From contig NZ_JAHBZK010000019.1 in NCBI RefSeq assembly GCF_019635465.1, positions 43,703 to 107,702 on the forward strand: a stretch of 64,000 nt of DNA, given 5' to 3'. A model generated the notes under the pieces. That model was not told the origin of the DNA. It was given only the letters and a program-made list of their open reading frames with translations, and made no database searches. The stretch comes from Hydrogenophaga sp. (GTDB taxonomy: Bacteria; Pseudomonadota; Gammaproteobacteria; Burkholderiales; Burkholderiaceae_C). Every line of letters starts with the position of its first letter. The first letter of the stretch is position 1. The translations under genes were made by a program, and so were the position numbers. This document shows positions 48,599 to 60,001 of the stretch, piece by piece.

Positions 48599-49207
48599 AT
48601 GCCGAACAAGCCATCCACTTCTCAGAGCGCTTCCCAAAGCGCTGGCCAGAATTTCGAATCCGACGACTTGTCGGTGAAGGTCTCCGAACTGCTGGTCGCC
48701 ACCGCCGACCAGTCCGACGAGGCCCTGGACCAATCCATCCGCGAGGTGCTGGCCCTGCTGCGCGAGCGCATGGCCATGGACGTGGTGTTCGTCTCCGAGT
48801 TTGTCGAGGGCCAACGGGCGTTTCGTCAGGTGGCGCAGGCACCCGGTGTGAAGCTGCTCACCGAGGGGCACAGCGATCCGCTGGAGGCGTCGTGGTGCCA
48901 ACGCGTGGTCGATGGGCGGCTACCGCAGTTCATGGCAGATGCACGCCAGCACCCGGCCGCGGCCTTGCTGCTCAAGGACCTGTCCCACCCCATCGGCACC
49001 CACATCAGCACCCCGGTGGTCTTGTCCAGCGGTGAGGTGTTCGGCACGCTGTGCTGCTTCAGCTTCCAACCCAATGGGCAGTCCAGCATCGAGGACCTGT
49101 CTCGCCTGAAGATGACGGCCCGGCTGGCTGCGCACCGCCTGGAGCAGCGCCGTCAGGTGCGCCCGGCGCCGACCGAGGTGCCGACCTGGACGCTCAAGCC
49201 CAAATGA
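48599..49207 (+). CDS. GAF-domain protein
   Basis: A 202-residue cytoplasmic protein: Ser/Gln-rich start (1-25), a short helix region, then one GAF domain (about 45-185, ending with the ISTPVVLSSGEVFGTLCCFS strand set). No kinase, cyclase or HTH domain is attached, so it is a stand-alone sensor or partner protein. ATG 48599 is preferred to an upstream in-frame start that would overlap the MarR gene. Ligand unknown. Confidence 0.8.
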   Translation: MPNKPSTSQSASQSAGQNFESDDLSVKVSELLVATADQSDEALDQSIREVLALLRERMAMDVVFVSEFVEGQRAFRQVAQAPGVKLLTEGHSDPLEASWCQRVVDGRLPQFMADARQHPAAALLLKDLSHPIGTHISTPVVLSSGEVFGTLCCFSFQPNGQSSIEDLSRLKMTARLAAHRLEQRRQVRPAPTEVPTWTLKPK

Positions 49208-49279
49208 GTGCGCGCCAGAGGGCGCGCCGGTAGAATCTGCGCCTTTGTCTGGCACCGCCCCGCGGGCGCTGGCCCCGCC

Positions 49280-51562
<2,283 letters not shown>

Positions 51563-51659
51563 CGCACCTGTTCGTCGCGCCTGCGCGTCAACCGCCCCGC
51601 TCGCGTTCAATCGCCGTGCCGAATTGCCGATACTCGCGGCAGCTCCAATCGCGCACGCC

Positions 51660-52334
51660 ATGAAAAAGTCTGGATCCATCGTCCGCTGGGACCCCGAGCA
51701 CCAGAGCGGCTACATCCGCAGCCCGCAAACCGCCGCCGAGGTCTACTTCCACCTGCGCGACTACGAAGGCCCACACCCGGTGACCATCGGGACCGAGGTG
51801 GTGTTCGACGAGATCGTGATTGGCGGCAAAGGGCCGCGTGCCCTGTCGGTGAAGTTGCCGCCGCCACCGCCGCTGCAGGAAGCCGCCGCTGCGCCGCAGG
51901 TGGCCGCCGAGCCTGTGCTCGAAGCGAGTGCGGGGGTCTCGGCCGCCGCGCGCTGGCGCGAGCGACGTGACGAACGCCGGCGCAATCTGGTGGCGACCGG
52001 CCTGCTGGGCGCCTGGTGCCTGTTGTGGCTGATCGGCATTGCTGCAGGGCGCATGCCCTGGGTGGTCATCACCGGCGTGGTGCTGGTCAATATCGCCACC
52101 CTGTTCTTGTACTGGCGCGATAAGCACGTGGCCGAGGAGGGCGGCTGGCCCTGGCCGGTCGAGCATTTGCACGCAGCCGCGGTGCTGGGTGGCTGGCCCG
52201 CGGCCTGGGTGGCCCAGCACGCCCTGGCCCACCGCCTGGAAGAGGCGAGCTTTCAACGCACCTTCCTCGCCTGCTGCGTGGTCAATGCGCTGGGCTTGCT
52301 GCTGTGGGTGACCCTGCCGTTGTGGGCGGGTTGA
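51660..52334 (+). CDS. Cold-shock domain / DUF1294 membrane fusion protein
   Basis: A 224-residue protein with an N-terminal cold-shock-like OB fold (1-68: GSIVRWDPEHQSGYIRS, VYFHLRDY, TEVVFDE), an Ala/Pro linker and basic segment, and a C-terminal DUF1294 membrane domain (about four hydrophobic helices; LYWRDK and GGWPAAW motifs). This fusion is common in beta- and gamma-proteobacteria. The nucleic-acid-binding part would lie on the cytoplasmic face. Confidence 0.88.
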   Translation: MKKSGSIVRWDPEHQSGYIRSPQTAAEVYFHLRDYEGPHPVTIGTEVVFDEIVIGGKGPRALSVKLPPPPPLQEAAAAPQVAAEPVLEASAGVSAAARWRERRDERRRNLVATGLLGAWCLLWLIGIAAGRMPWVVITGVVLVNIATLFLYWRDKHVAEEGGWPWPVEHLHAAAVLGGWPAAWVAQHALAHRLEEASFQRTFLACCVVNALGLLLWVTLPLWAG

Positions 52335-52356
52335 GAGGGGACGGTCCCCGCGTCGC

Positions 52357-53241
52357 TCAGGCCAGTGTGTGCAGCGGCAGATCGCGCTGGCTGGCAAGCT
52401 TGTCCAGCGCAGCCCGTTTCTGACCCGCAAAGAAGGCCGCCATCGCAGCGTGCGTGGCAGGTGCAAACAGGGTAGCGACGCCGCGCATGGGCACGCCGAC
52501 AGCGTCGCACAATGCTGCTGCGAAATGGGGCTCCAACGCCGCCACGGCCACACGCCCGTCCTTGCAGTCGTACACGCGGTAGCCCGCGTGGGCACCGCCG
52601 ACGGCCCCCTTGGGCTGGGTGAGACCCCAGCTGCGGGGCAGCGCCAGCCAGGCGGCCGCGTCCGACAGGGCCACCTCCTGGAAAACGCCCTTGCCTTGCG
52701 TGCGCGCACACAGGACCGCCTGCAATGCGGCATCGGCCGCCATGAGGGCGCCCCCCATGTCGGCAAACAGCGTGGGCGGCAGGTCCCGGCCGGTGATCAA
52801 GCCGGCCTCGGCCAGATACGTGAGGTCATGGCCTGGCTCTTCGGCACGCGCACCCGGTGCGCCCACGATGGCGACCATCGACAGGTGCGGATGCGACTTG
52901 CGCAGTGCTTTCCAGGACAGGCCGAGTTTGTGGAGCGCGGAGGGTCGAAACGAGGTCAGCAGGACGTCGGTCTTGCCCAGCTCGCGCTGCAGCGCAGCCT
53001 GGCCCCGGTCGCTCTTGAGGTCCATGGTGACCACGCGAACGCCCTCGTGCAGCACGGCATAGGCGCCTGGGTTGTACTGCGCCATGGGGTCGCCGCTGCC
53101 GCCGTCGCGCCCGGGTGGCTCCACCTTGCGGCAGGTGGCGCCCAGGGCGCGCAGACGCATCAGGGCGGCCGGACCGGGCAGGTTCAAGGCGAGGCTGAGC
53201 ACGCGCACGCCGCGCAATGGCTTGAGGGTGGTGCTGGTCAT
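52357..53241 (-). CDS. CaiB/BaiF-type (family III) CoA transferase, short
   Basis: A 294-residue family III CoA transferase; usual members are 380-430 residues, so this is a short type. The Rossmann-like start (LRGVRVLSLALNLPGP), LKSD-x-G and the catalytic Asp in GHDLTYLA near 138 are visible. It ends abruptly without the usual C-terminal extension, yet the frame is clean and no frameshift is visible. It is convergent with the cold-shock/DUF1294 gene and lies 84 bases from the pobA stop on the same strand. Related short proteins act like alpha-methylacyl-CoA racemases; substrate unknown. Confidence 0.82.
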   Translation of the reverse strand: MTSTTLKPLRGVRVLSLALNLPGPAALMRLRALGATCRKVEPPGRDGGSGDPMAQYNPGAYAVLHEGVRVVTMDLKSDRGQAALQRELGKTDVLLTSFRPSALHKLGLSWKALRKSHPHLSMVAIVGAPGARAEEPGHDLTYLAEAGLITGRDLPPTLFADMGGALMAADAALQAVLCARTQGKGVFQEVALSDAAAWLALPRSWGLTQPKGAVGGAHAGYRVYDCKDGRVAVAALEPHFAAALCDAVGVPMRGVATLFAPATHAAMAAFFAGQKRAALDKLASQRDLPLHTLA

Positions 53242-53325
53242 CGGATCACCGGGTGGTCGAGTAGCCGGTGACTGTAGTCGCCAAGCGCGCGCCGCAGCGG
53301 CAAGTTGGCGACAGCGCGAATGCGC

Positions 53326-54561
<1,236 letters not shown>

Positions 54562-54605
54562 CTATGCGCACTCCTCGACACACTCAACGGCGGTTCGGGA
54601 ACTTT

Positions 54606-54640
54606 GCGCGATGATCGCGCAATGTGTGCGATCATCGCGC
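54606..54640. promoter_or_regulatory. Inverted-repeat operator between pobA and its IclR regulator
   Basis: GCGCGATGATCGC (54606-54618) and GCGATCATCGCGC (54628-54640) are perfect 13-base inverted repeats with a 9-base spacer. Each arm is nearly self-palindromic: GCGCGAT-G-ATCGCGC spans 54606-54620. This geometry suits an IclR tetramer. It lies 19 bases before the regulator start, so autoregulation is likely. Confidence 0.7.
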
Positions 54641-54658
54641 GCTTGTTGGAGCAGGGCG

Positions 54659-55435
54659 ATGAGACAGACAGGCATTGCGCGCGCGGATTTCATCGAAGGC
54701 CTGGCCAAAGGATTGGCCGTGCTGGAGAGCTTTGACACCGAACGCCAGCGTTTGAACGCGACGCAGGCCGGGGAGCGGGCTGGGCTGACGCGCGCCGCAG
54801 CCAGGCGCCACCTCTTGACCTTGGCAGATCTGGGCTATCTCGAATCCGATGGCCGCCACTACTGGCTGTCGCCCAAGGTGCTGCGCCTGTCAGGCAGTTA
54901 TCTGGCGTCGTCGCGGCTGCCTCGCCTGGTTCAACCCACCTTGAACCGATTGGCATTGGTGGCGCGAGAGTCTTTCTCGGTGGCGGTGCTCGATGGCGAA
55001 GAGGTGGTCATCGTGGCCCGCAGTGCTTCGCCTCAGGCGCAGCGTCTCGTCCCCTATGGATTGCATCTGGGCACACGCATGCCTGCGCACGCGACGTCGA
55101 CTGGGCGAATTCTCCTGGCGGCCATGCGGCCGCAGGCATTCGCGGAATGGATGAAGGGGCGCGAGTTGCAGCGACTGACGCCGATGACAGCGATTGATCC
55201 CAGGAGCCTGCGCGCCGCGGTGGCGCAGGTCCGGCAGGAGGACCTGGCGGTCGTGAGGGAAGAGCACGAGTTGGGCGTGCTGGCTCTGGCGGTTCCGTTG
55301 CGAAACATGAAGGGCAGCACGCTGGCTGCCCTGAATGTCGTGGTTTCCCCGGATCGAATGGACGCTGTTCAGCTCAAGTCAGAGCTTTTGCCCCTGTTGC
55401 TGGAGGCCTCTCGCGAGCTGCGGTCGCTCCTTTAG
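54659..55435 (+). CDS. pobR: IclR-family regulator of pobA
   Basis: A 258-residue IclR protein: winged HTH (about 15-75; LNATQAGERAGLTRAAARRHLLTL) and effector domain (about 90-258, with PAHATSTGRILLA and EELGV-like EHELGV). ATG 54659 fits the family start and lies just after the inverted repeat. Divergent orientation to pobA matches IclR-type PobR of Acinetobacter and other bacteria; the effector is expected to be 4-hydroxybenzoate. Confidence 0.85.
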   Translation: MRQTGIARADFIEGLAKGLAVLESFDTERQRLNATQAGERAGLTRAAARRHLLTLADLGYLESDGRHYWLSPKVLRLSGSYLASSRLPRLVQPTLNRLALVARESFSVAVLDGEEVVIVARSASPQAQRLVPYGLHLGTRMPAHATSTGRILLAAMRPQAFAEWMKGRELQRLTPMTAIDPRSLRAAVAQVRQEDLAVVREEHELGVLALAVPLRNMKGSTLAALNVVVSPDRMDAVQLKSELLPLLLEASRELRSLL

Positions 55436-55443
55436 ACCTCAGC

Positions 55444-57609
55444 TCATCGAGGCACGATGGCCCAGGTGGGGTCGGAGGGCAGGTTGGCGTCCATGGCGGA
55501 GGACAGTGACTTGACCTTGTTGTAGGCGGCCAGGCCATCGCTCATGCCTGCGTTGTAAGCGGAGGCCATGGAGGCACGTGCCATGGCGGACATGCCATCG
55601 GGCTCGCTGGGGTAGGCCTCCTCGTTGAGCGGAACCTGGCTGCAGGGCTTGCCGGCGTAGGAGGCGAAGTTGTAGTTGAACATCTCGCTCCAGGTGGTGA
55701 TCCACTGGCCGGAGCCGTTGCGGCTGCTCTGGTCGTAGGTGAGTGCCTTGGTGGGGCAGTAGCCGTTGGCCTCGTTGAGGAAGCGCCCGACCTGGAACTT
55801 GCCGATGAGGTTGAGGGCGTCGGAGGCCTTGGCCACGTTGTTCTCGGTGAGCCAGCTGTAGACGACGGTCATGAAGTCGCTCTGCCAGGGCGTGAGGAAG
55901 CCGGGGTAGTCCTTGAGGTGCAGGCCACCGATGGGCGAGTACTGGGCGGAGCTGCCGTAGTAGGCCATGTTGTTGAGCAACACGTTGTTGTAGTAGCTCT
56001 TGAGCGGATGGCTGTCGGGCGCGGCGAAGGCGGCCTCACCGATGGAGCGCAGCGACCAGGCTTGGGCGCGGGTCTGGTCGTAGTAGATGAGACCCTTGCT
56101 CTGCAGGCGGGTGCCTTTGTCGCTCATGCCGATGTTCCAGCTGGCCCAGAACATCATCTCGTCGAGGTAGAAGGCGTCGCCCGTGATGAGGTAGGGCAGG
56201 TAGGCGAAGGAGGGCTGGTGAGCGCGATCGGGCGTCCAGACGGTCGAGCCCGAACCGGAGGGCACCGCCGGCTGCGAGCTGCTGTACTGCAGCTCGACAT
56301 TGGGTCGGGTCTCCACGCTCAGGGGCTGATCGGTGTCCTCATCGCGGTAGTGCACGGGCACACCGGCGGCGGCATTGGCGTTGGCCAGCATGGCCGCCAG
56401 GGCGCGGTCGTCCTGGGTGATGAGATAGAGCACGGACCACTGGGGCAGGATGGCGATGTCCGGGCGTGCGCCGGTCATGGGGAAGTAGGTCTGCACCAGC
56501 GCCGGGCCCATGGGGCCGGTGTTGGAGCTGGCCAGGCGGCTGGCGAGGTTGCTCAGTACGGTGGAGGGCACGCTGATGCCCAGGTCATAGTTGAGCACGG
56601 CCTTGCTGGCCACGACGTAGGGCATGTTGTGGCGCAGCCGGTAGCTGGGGGCAGTGCCGTTCCAGACCACCTTGTGCCAGCGGGCGTGGTGGTAGTGGGT
56701 GAAGGAGGGCTGGCTCAGCAGGGTCTGGCCGTTGGCGGTGACCGAGAGGGAGTAGGTGATGTTGGAGGGACCGCTCTTGAAGGTCCAGTTGTTCTCCATG
56801 ATCACGTCCGTGCGGATGCGCGCGCCGCCTTCGTAGAGACGGGTGTGCAGCCGTGCGACCAGGTGCGGGTGAGCGGCGCCGGTGGACTGGTTGACCATCG
56901 GGGCGACGATGTTGAACTCGCTGGCCACGCTGCCGTTGAGGCGGCGGTTGGCGCCCGAGGCGATGGCTTGCTGCAGCGCGGCCTGCGGGCTGGCCACGAG
57001 CTTGGTGCCGTCAGCGAGGGTGGCGGTGACCTGCAGGTTCCAGTTGGGGTTGGCGGGCAGGCTGGCGCTGGAGGAGGACTTGGCCGCGGTGTAGAAGTTG
57101 ATGATGCGCGGGGTGTTGGCGGCCAGGTTGGGGACCTGGGCGCTGAGCACGGCAAAGCGCACCGAGCCGTCGGCGTGGGTGGAGAGTTCATCGGCCTGCA
57201 GGGGCACGGAGGTGCCGCTGGCGTCGCGGGCGACCAGGCCCTGGGTGCTGGACCAGTCGCCTTTGCGGAAGGGCTGACCGAAGGTCACAGGCACGCTGGT
57301 CTGCGCCGTGCCGCTGGAGACTTCCACGCAGGTGATGGCACCACTGGCGCACGCGAGACCTGCAGCGCCTGCCGCAGGGGCCGGACTCGGACTCGGGGAA
57401 GGACTCGGACTCGGGGAAGGACTCGGACTCGGGGTAGGACTCGGACTCGGACTCGGACTGGTCGTCGGCGCCTGCGCCTCACTGCCTTGGGCAACGTCTT
57501 GCGAGGCGCCCGATCCCCCGCCGCCGCCACATGCGGTCAGAGCCAAGGCGGCAAAAAGCGTGCAGAGCATGCGGTGATTGACCTGATGAGATGAGTCGAG
57601 CGAGTCCAT
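55444..57609 (-). CDS. Large lipoprotein with RIFT-barrel-like N-terminal domain
   Basis: About 721 residues with a lipoprotein signal: start at ATG 57609, hydrophobic MLCTLFAALALTAC, lipid-bearing Cys near 27, then a Gly run, and a Ser-Pro repeat linker (about 50-75). The next part (VPVTFGQPFRKGDW, VPLQADE, DGSVRFAVLS) resembles the N-terminal RIFT barrel of rhamnogalacturonan-lyase-like PcRGLX/YetA proteins. The remainder looks like an alpha/alpha-barrel (repeated Trp/Tyr-rich helices), as in polysaccharide lyases. It is divergent from the polysaccharide polymerase-like gene, so it may act on the locally made polysaccharide (inference). Later in-frame ATG 57570 would leave no basic n-region. 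Confidence 0.7.
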   Translation of the reverse strand: MDSLDSSHQVNHRMLCTLFAALALTACGGGGGSGASQDVAQGSEAQAPTTSPSPSPSPTPSPSPSPSPSPSPSPSPAPAAGAAGLACASGAITCVEVSSGTAQTSVPVTFGQPFRKGDWSSTQGLVARDASGTSVPLQADELSTHADGSVRFAVLSAQVPNLAANTPRIINFYTAAKSSSSASLPANPNWNLQVTATLADGTKLVASPQAALQQAIASGANRRLNGSVASEFNIVAPMVNQSTGAAHPHLVARLHTRLYEGGARIRTDVIMENNWTFKSGPSNITYSLSVTANGQTLLSQPSFTHYHHARWHKVVWNGTAPSYRLRHNMPYVVASKAVLNYDLGISVPSTVLSNLASRLASSNTGPMGPALVQTYFPMTGARPDIAILPQWSVLYLITQDDRALAAMLANANAAAGVPVHYRDEDTDQPLSVETRPNVELQYSSSQPAVPSGSGSTVWTPDRAHQPSFAYLPYLITGDAFYLDEMMFWASWNIGMSDKGTRLQSKGLIYYDQTRAQAWSLRSIGEAAFAAPDSHPLKSYYNNVLLNNMAYYGSSAQYSPIGGLHLKDYPGFLTPWQSDFMTVVYSWLTENNVAKASDALNLIGKFQVGRFLNEANGYCPTKALTYDQSSRNGSGQWITTWSEMFNYNFASYAGKPCSQVPLNEEAYPSEPDGMSAMARASMASAYNAGMSDGLAAYNKVKSLSSAMDANLPSDPTWAIVPR
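57383..57459 (-). repeat. 18-bp tandem repeat encoding a Ser-Pro linker
   Basis: Three near-identical copies of GGACTCGGACTCGGGGAA plus a partial fourth, all in frame in the lipoprotein gene (Ser-Pro repeats). Such repeats often vary in copy number by slippage without shifting the frame, since the unit is a multiple of three. Confidence 0.85.
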
Positions 57610-58001
57610 CAATGATGTCGAGGTGGCGTTCGTCAGGCAAACACTCGGTCGTGCAGCGCCAGCGATGACGCCGAAGACCAGTTGCGGGAATTCGGGAAGA
57701 TGCCGGGTGTTCCGTATGGCTTTTCGCCCACGGGCCACTGCGGCGTGCGTATCGTTTCATGCCTTTGTGACCGACCCAATTCAGGATGTATGAGCGGACC
57801 CCTACCCGGACTCGCCCGCATAGGCCGGTTTTCCCTCTGTAGGAAGGCGAGTCGTGGCAGGTATCACGCATTGGCAAGGCGTTTCCATTTGATACATTGA
57901 TCTGCCTGATTCAGTCTTTTTATTTATCTAGTGAAGAGTCCGATTGCGCCCGCTGCCCAATCCGCCTGCAACGACATGCGTTGTGCGGGTTTGCAGCCGT
58001 G
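57610..58001. other. Divergent intergenic region before the polysaccharide genes
   Basis: 392 bases without a convincing gene. It must hold promoters for the lipoprotein (minus) and the polymerase-like gene (plus). The right third is markedly AT-rich (TTTTTATTTATCTAG) in contrast to the GC-rich surroundings. An in-frame TTG at 57897 could extend the downstream gene but the added peptide looks non-coding. Confidence 0.5.
57897..57926 (+). promoter_or_regulatory. Possible promoter of the polysaccharide genes
   Basis: TTGATC (57897-57902) and TATTTA (57921-57926) are 18 bases apart in the AT-rich stretch, about 75 bases before the chosen start. Moderate sigma-70 fit only. Confidence 0.35.
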
Positions 58002-59906
58002 ATGATGCCAAGTGTGGCGTCCGCAGGAATTGCCCGTCCAGTCTGGCTGGGTGGGGCATTGGTGGCTTGGGCCGCTGCGCTGGCATTGGCGGCGTCGCAT
58101 CCCCTTTGGCCAGCAGGCTGCGTGGCCGCTGTATGTGGCGTCGTCGCCCTGGCAGCGCGCAGGCCGCTGCTAGGGGTAACCTTGCTCGCGGCTTTGCTGC
58201 CTATGGCGGATGCGAGCATCTGGCGTGGCGAACACTGGGTCGATGAGATTGACCTGCTGTCTCTGGCCTTGATAGCCGGTACTGCGATGGCCAACGCGTT
58301 TGCCACGGCCCGTCCACCGGTGGACGGGCGCCGGCTTTGCCTGGTATTGAGCTTGCCCGCCCTGGTATTGCTTGGCGGGTTGACGGCCATGGTGGCGCAG
58401 GATCGGACCTTCACCGACCCAGTGGCCTGGCTTGATGCCTGGCGTGGATCAAAAGCGTTGTTGTGGGCTGTCCTGCTGCTGTCAACCTGGCTGGTGGCCG
58501 AAAGGGGTGAGCCGCTCGGATTGGCCCGCCACTGGATTCTGGGGTGCCTGATCGGACTGTGCCTTGTGTGCCTGACCGTGTTGTGGGAGCTGCTGCTCGA
58601 TGGCGGGCGTCTGATGCCTGTAGGGGGGTATCGCGTGGCAGCCATGTTCTGGGAGATGCGCCTGGGAGGCGGCGCGATCGATGTCTACCTGGCTTTGACG
58701 CTGCCCATGTTGCTCTGGTGCCTGGTGCGCGAATCGGACAGTCGGCGGTGGTTCATTTTGGCGTTGCTTGTATTGCTTGCCGCGCAGACATTGGTGGCAA
58801 TGCAATCGCGCGCAGTGCTGGGCGCAGCATTGCTGGCGTCAGGCGCCATCGTCGCCCTGGTGTGGCACTCGCCAGCGCTGTGTCGATGGCAGCCTCGCCA
58901 GCGGCGTCAAGCGGTCATCCTGACCTTGGCCCTGGCTCTTCAGGTGGGTTGGGCCATGACACAAGGGGGCGACATGCCACGTCGTCTCGACGCGGTTGGG
59001 CGGGATTTTCAAGCCCGCCTCGCGCATTGGCACAAGGCTTGGGGCTTGTTGCAAAGTGACACGGAAAAGTTGCTTGGCCTTGGTCCCATGCAATGGACAC
59101 ACCGGTATGGCAACTCTCCAGGGCCCGGGTCCTTCGGTGGCCAACTGGCGTGGCGTCAAAGCGCCAAGGGGCAATGGGTGATGCGATTGCAGGGACCCAT
59201 CGACGACCCGCGTGCCGGGCCACTCTTTGCCGCCACCCAGCGGGTCAAGGACGCGCAGGTGGGCTCGTATTCCGTGCGCTTGCAGCTACTTGCGCCTGAG
59301 CCGGTGACCATCCTGGCAAGTTTGTGCGAGCGCTACCTGATCTACGACCGGCGCTGCCAATGGAGAAGATTTCAAGTCGGGGGCCAGGAACACCAAGTGC
59401 AATCTGTGGCATTTGACTTGAAGGGGAGCGACTTCTCCCCTGACGCTTGGCTGGCCCGTTGGCGCCCTCGGACCTTTGCCATTTCGGTACTGACGCCGGG
59501 AACACGAATTGAGGTGAGACAGCTGAACTTGGACTCGCCAGACGGCGTCGACGTCCTGGTCAATGGCGATTTCTCTCAGGGCCATCGCTTCTGGCTGGCT
59601 GCGGCTCAGGGCCGATTTGAGCCCTGGCATCTTGACAACCAGTACCTTCAGTACTGGCTTGAGGGCGGGGCCCTTGGATCGATGGGTTGGGTGATTGCGT
59701 GGCTATTGGCACTTCGTCAGTGCTGGCGGGTTCGTCACGAAATGGCCGACGTTGCGCCAGCGTTGGCGGCCAGCGTGCTGGCCGTGGCAGCGCTATCCGT
59801 GTTCATCAGCTTCAGTGAGCTGTCCCGCCTGAGCCTTGGGGTGTGGCTCACGCTGGGCACAAGTCTGCTGCTTAGGCCAAAAACATCACACATCAGCAGG
59901 ATGTAA
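58002..59906 (+). CDS. O-antigen ligase/polymerase-like membrane protein with soluble insert
   Basis: About 634 residues from ATG 58002 (start uncertain). Roughly ten hydrophobic helices in the first 330 residues, then a soluble region of about 220 residues, and three to four further helices at the C-terminus. The layout (many helices, a large external loop before the last helices, and QSRAVLGAALLASG) fits the Wzy/WaaL O-antigen polymerase-ligase superfamily. The loop (about 350-560) includes a beta-rich part (GSYSVRLQLLA ... VLVNGDFSQG) resembling a carbohydrate-binding jelly-roll, which is unusual. Followed by the EpsB-type glycosyl-1-phosphate transferase, so a role in exopolysaccharide polymerisation is likely. 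Confidence 0.7.
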   Translation: MMPSVASAGIARPVWLGGALVAWAAALALAASHPLWPAGCVAAVCGVVALAARRPLLGVTLLAALLPMADASIWRGEHWVDEIDLLSLALIAGTAMANAFATARPPVDGRRLCLVLSLPALVLLGGLTAMVAQDRTFTDPVAWLDAWRGSKALLWAVLLLSTWLVAERGEPLGLARHWILGCLIGLCLVCLTVLWELLLDGGRLMPVGGYRVAAMFWEMRLGGGAIDVYLALTLPMLLWCLVRESDSRRWFILALLVLLAAQTLVAMQSRAVLGAALLASGAIVALVWHSPALCRWQPRQRRQAVILTLALALQVGWAMTQGGDMPRRLDAVGRDFQARLAHWHKAWGLLQSDTEKLLGLGPMQWTHRYGNSPGPGSFGGQLAWRQSAKGQWVMRLQGPIDDPRAGPLFAATQRVKDAQVGSYSVRLQLLAPEPVTILASLCERYLIYDRRCQWRRFQVGGQEHQVQSVAFDLKGSDFSPDAWLARWRPRTFAISVLTPGTRIEVRQLNLDSPDGVDVLVNGDFSQGHRFWLAAAQGRFEPWHLDNQYLQYWLEGGALGSMGWVIAWLLALRQCWRVRHEMADVAPALAASVLAVAALSVFISFSELSRLSLGVWLTLGTSLLLRPKTSHISRM

Positions 59907-60001
59907 ACGATTGTTCTGACTTGTGTCGCCCGTTATCCTCGTTCGAGCTACAGGAGAGGCGCTACCCCCGTTCCGTTTGTGGAGCGGTCAGGCGACACCG
60001 T

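Noticed and set aside
57383-57459. CRISPR-like short repeats
   Set aside because: Units are contiguous with no spacers and encode an in-frame Ser-Pro linker.
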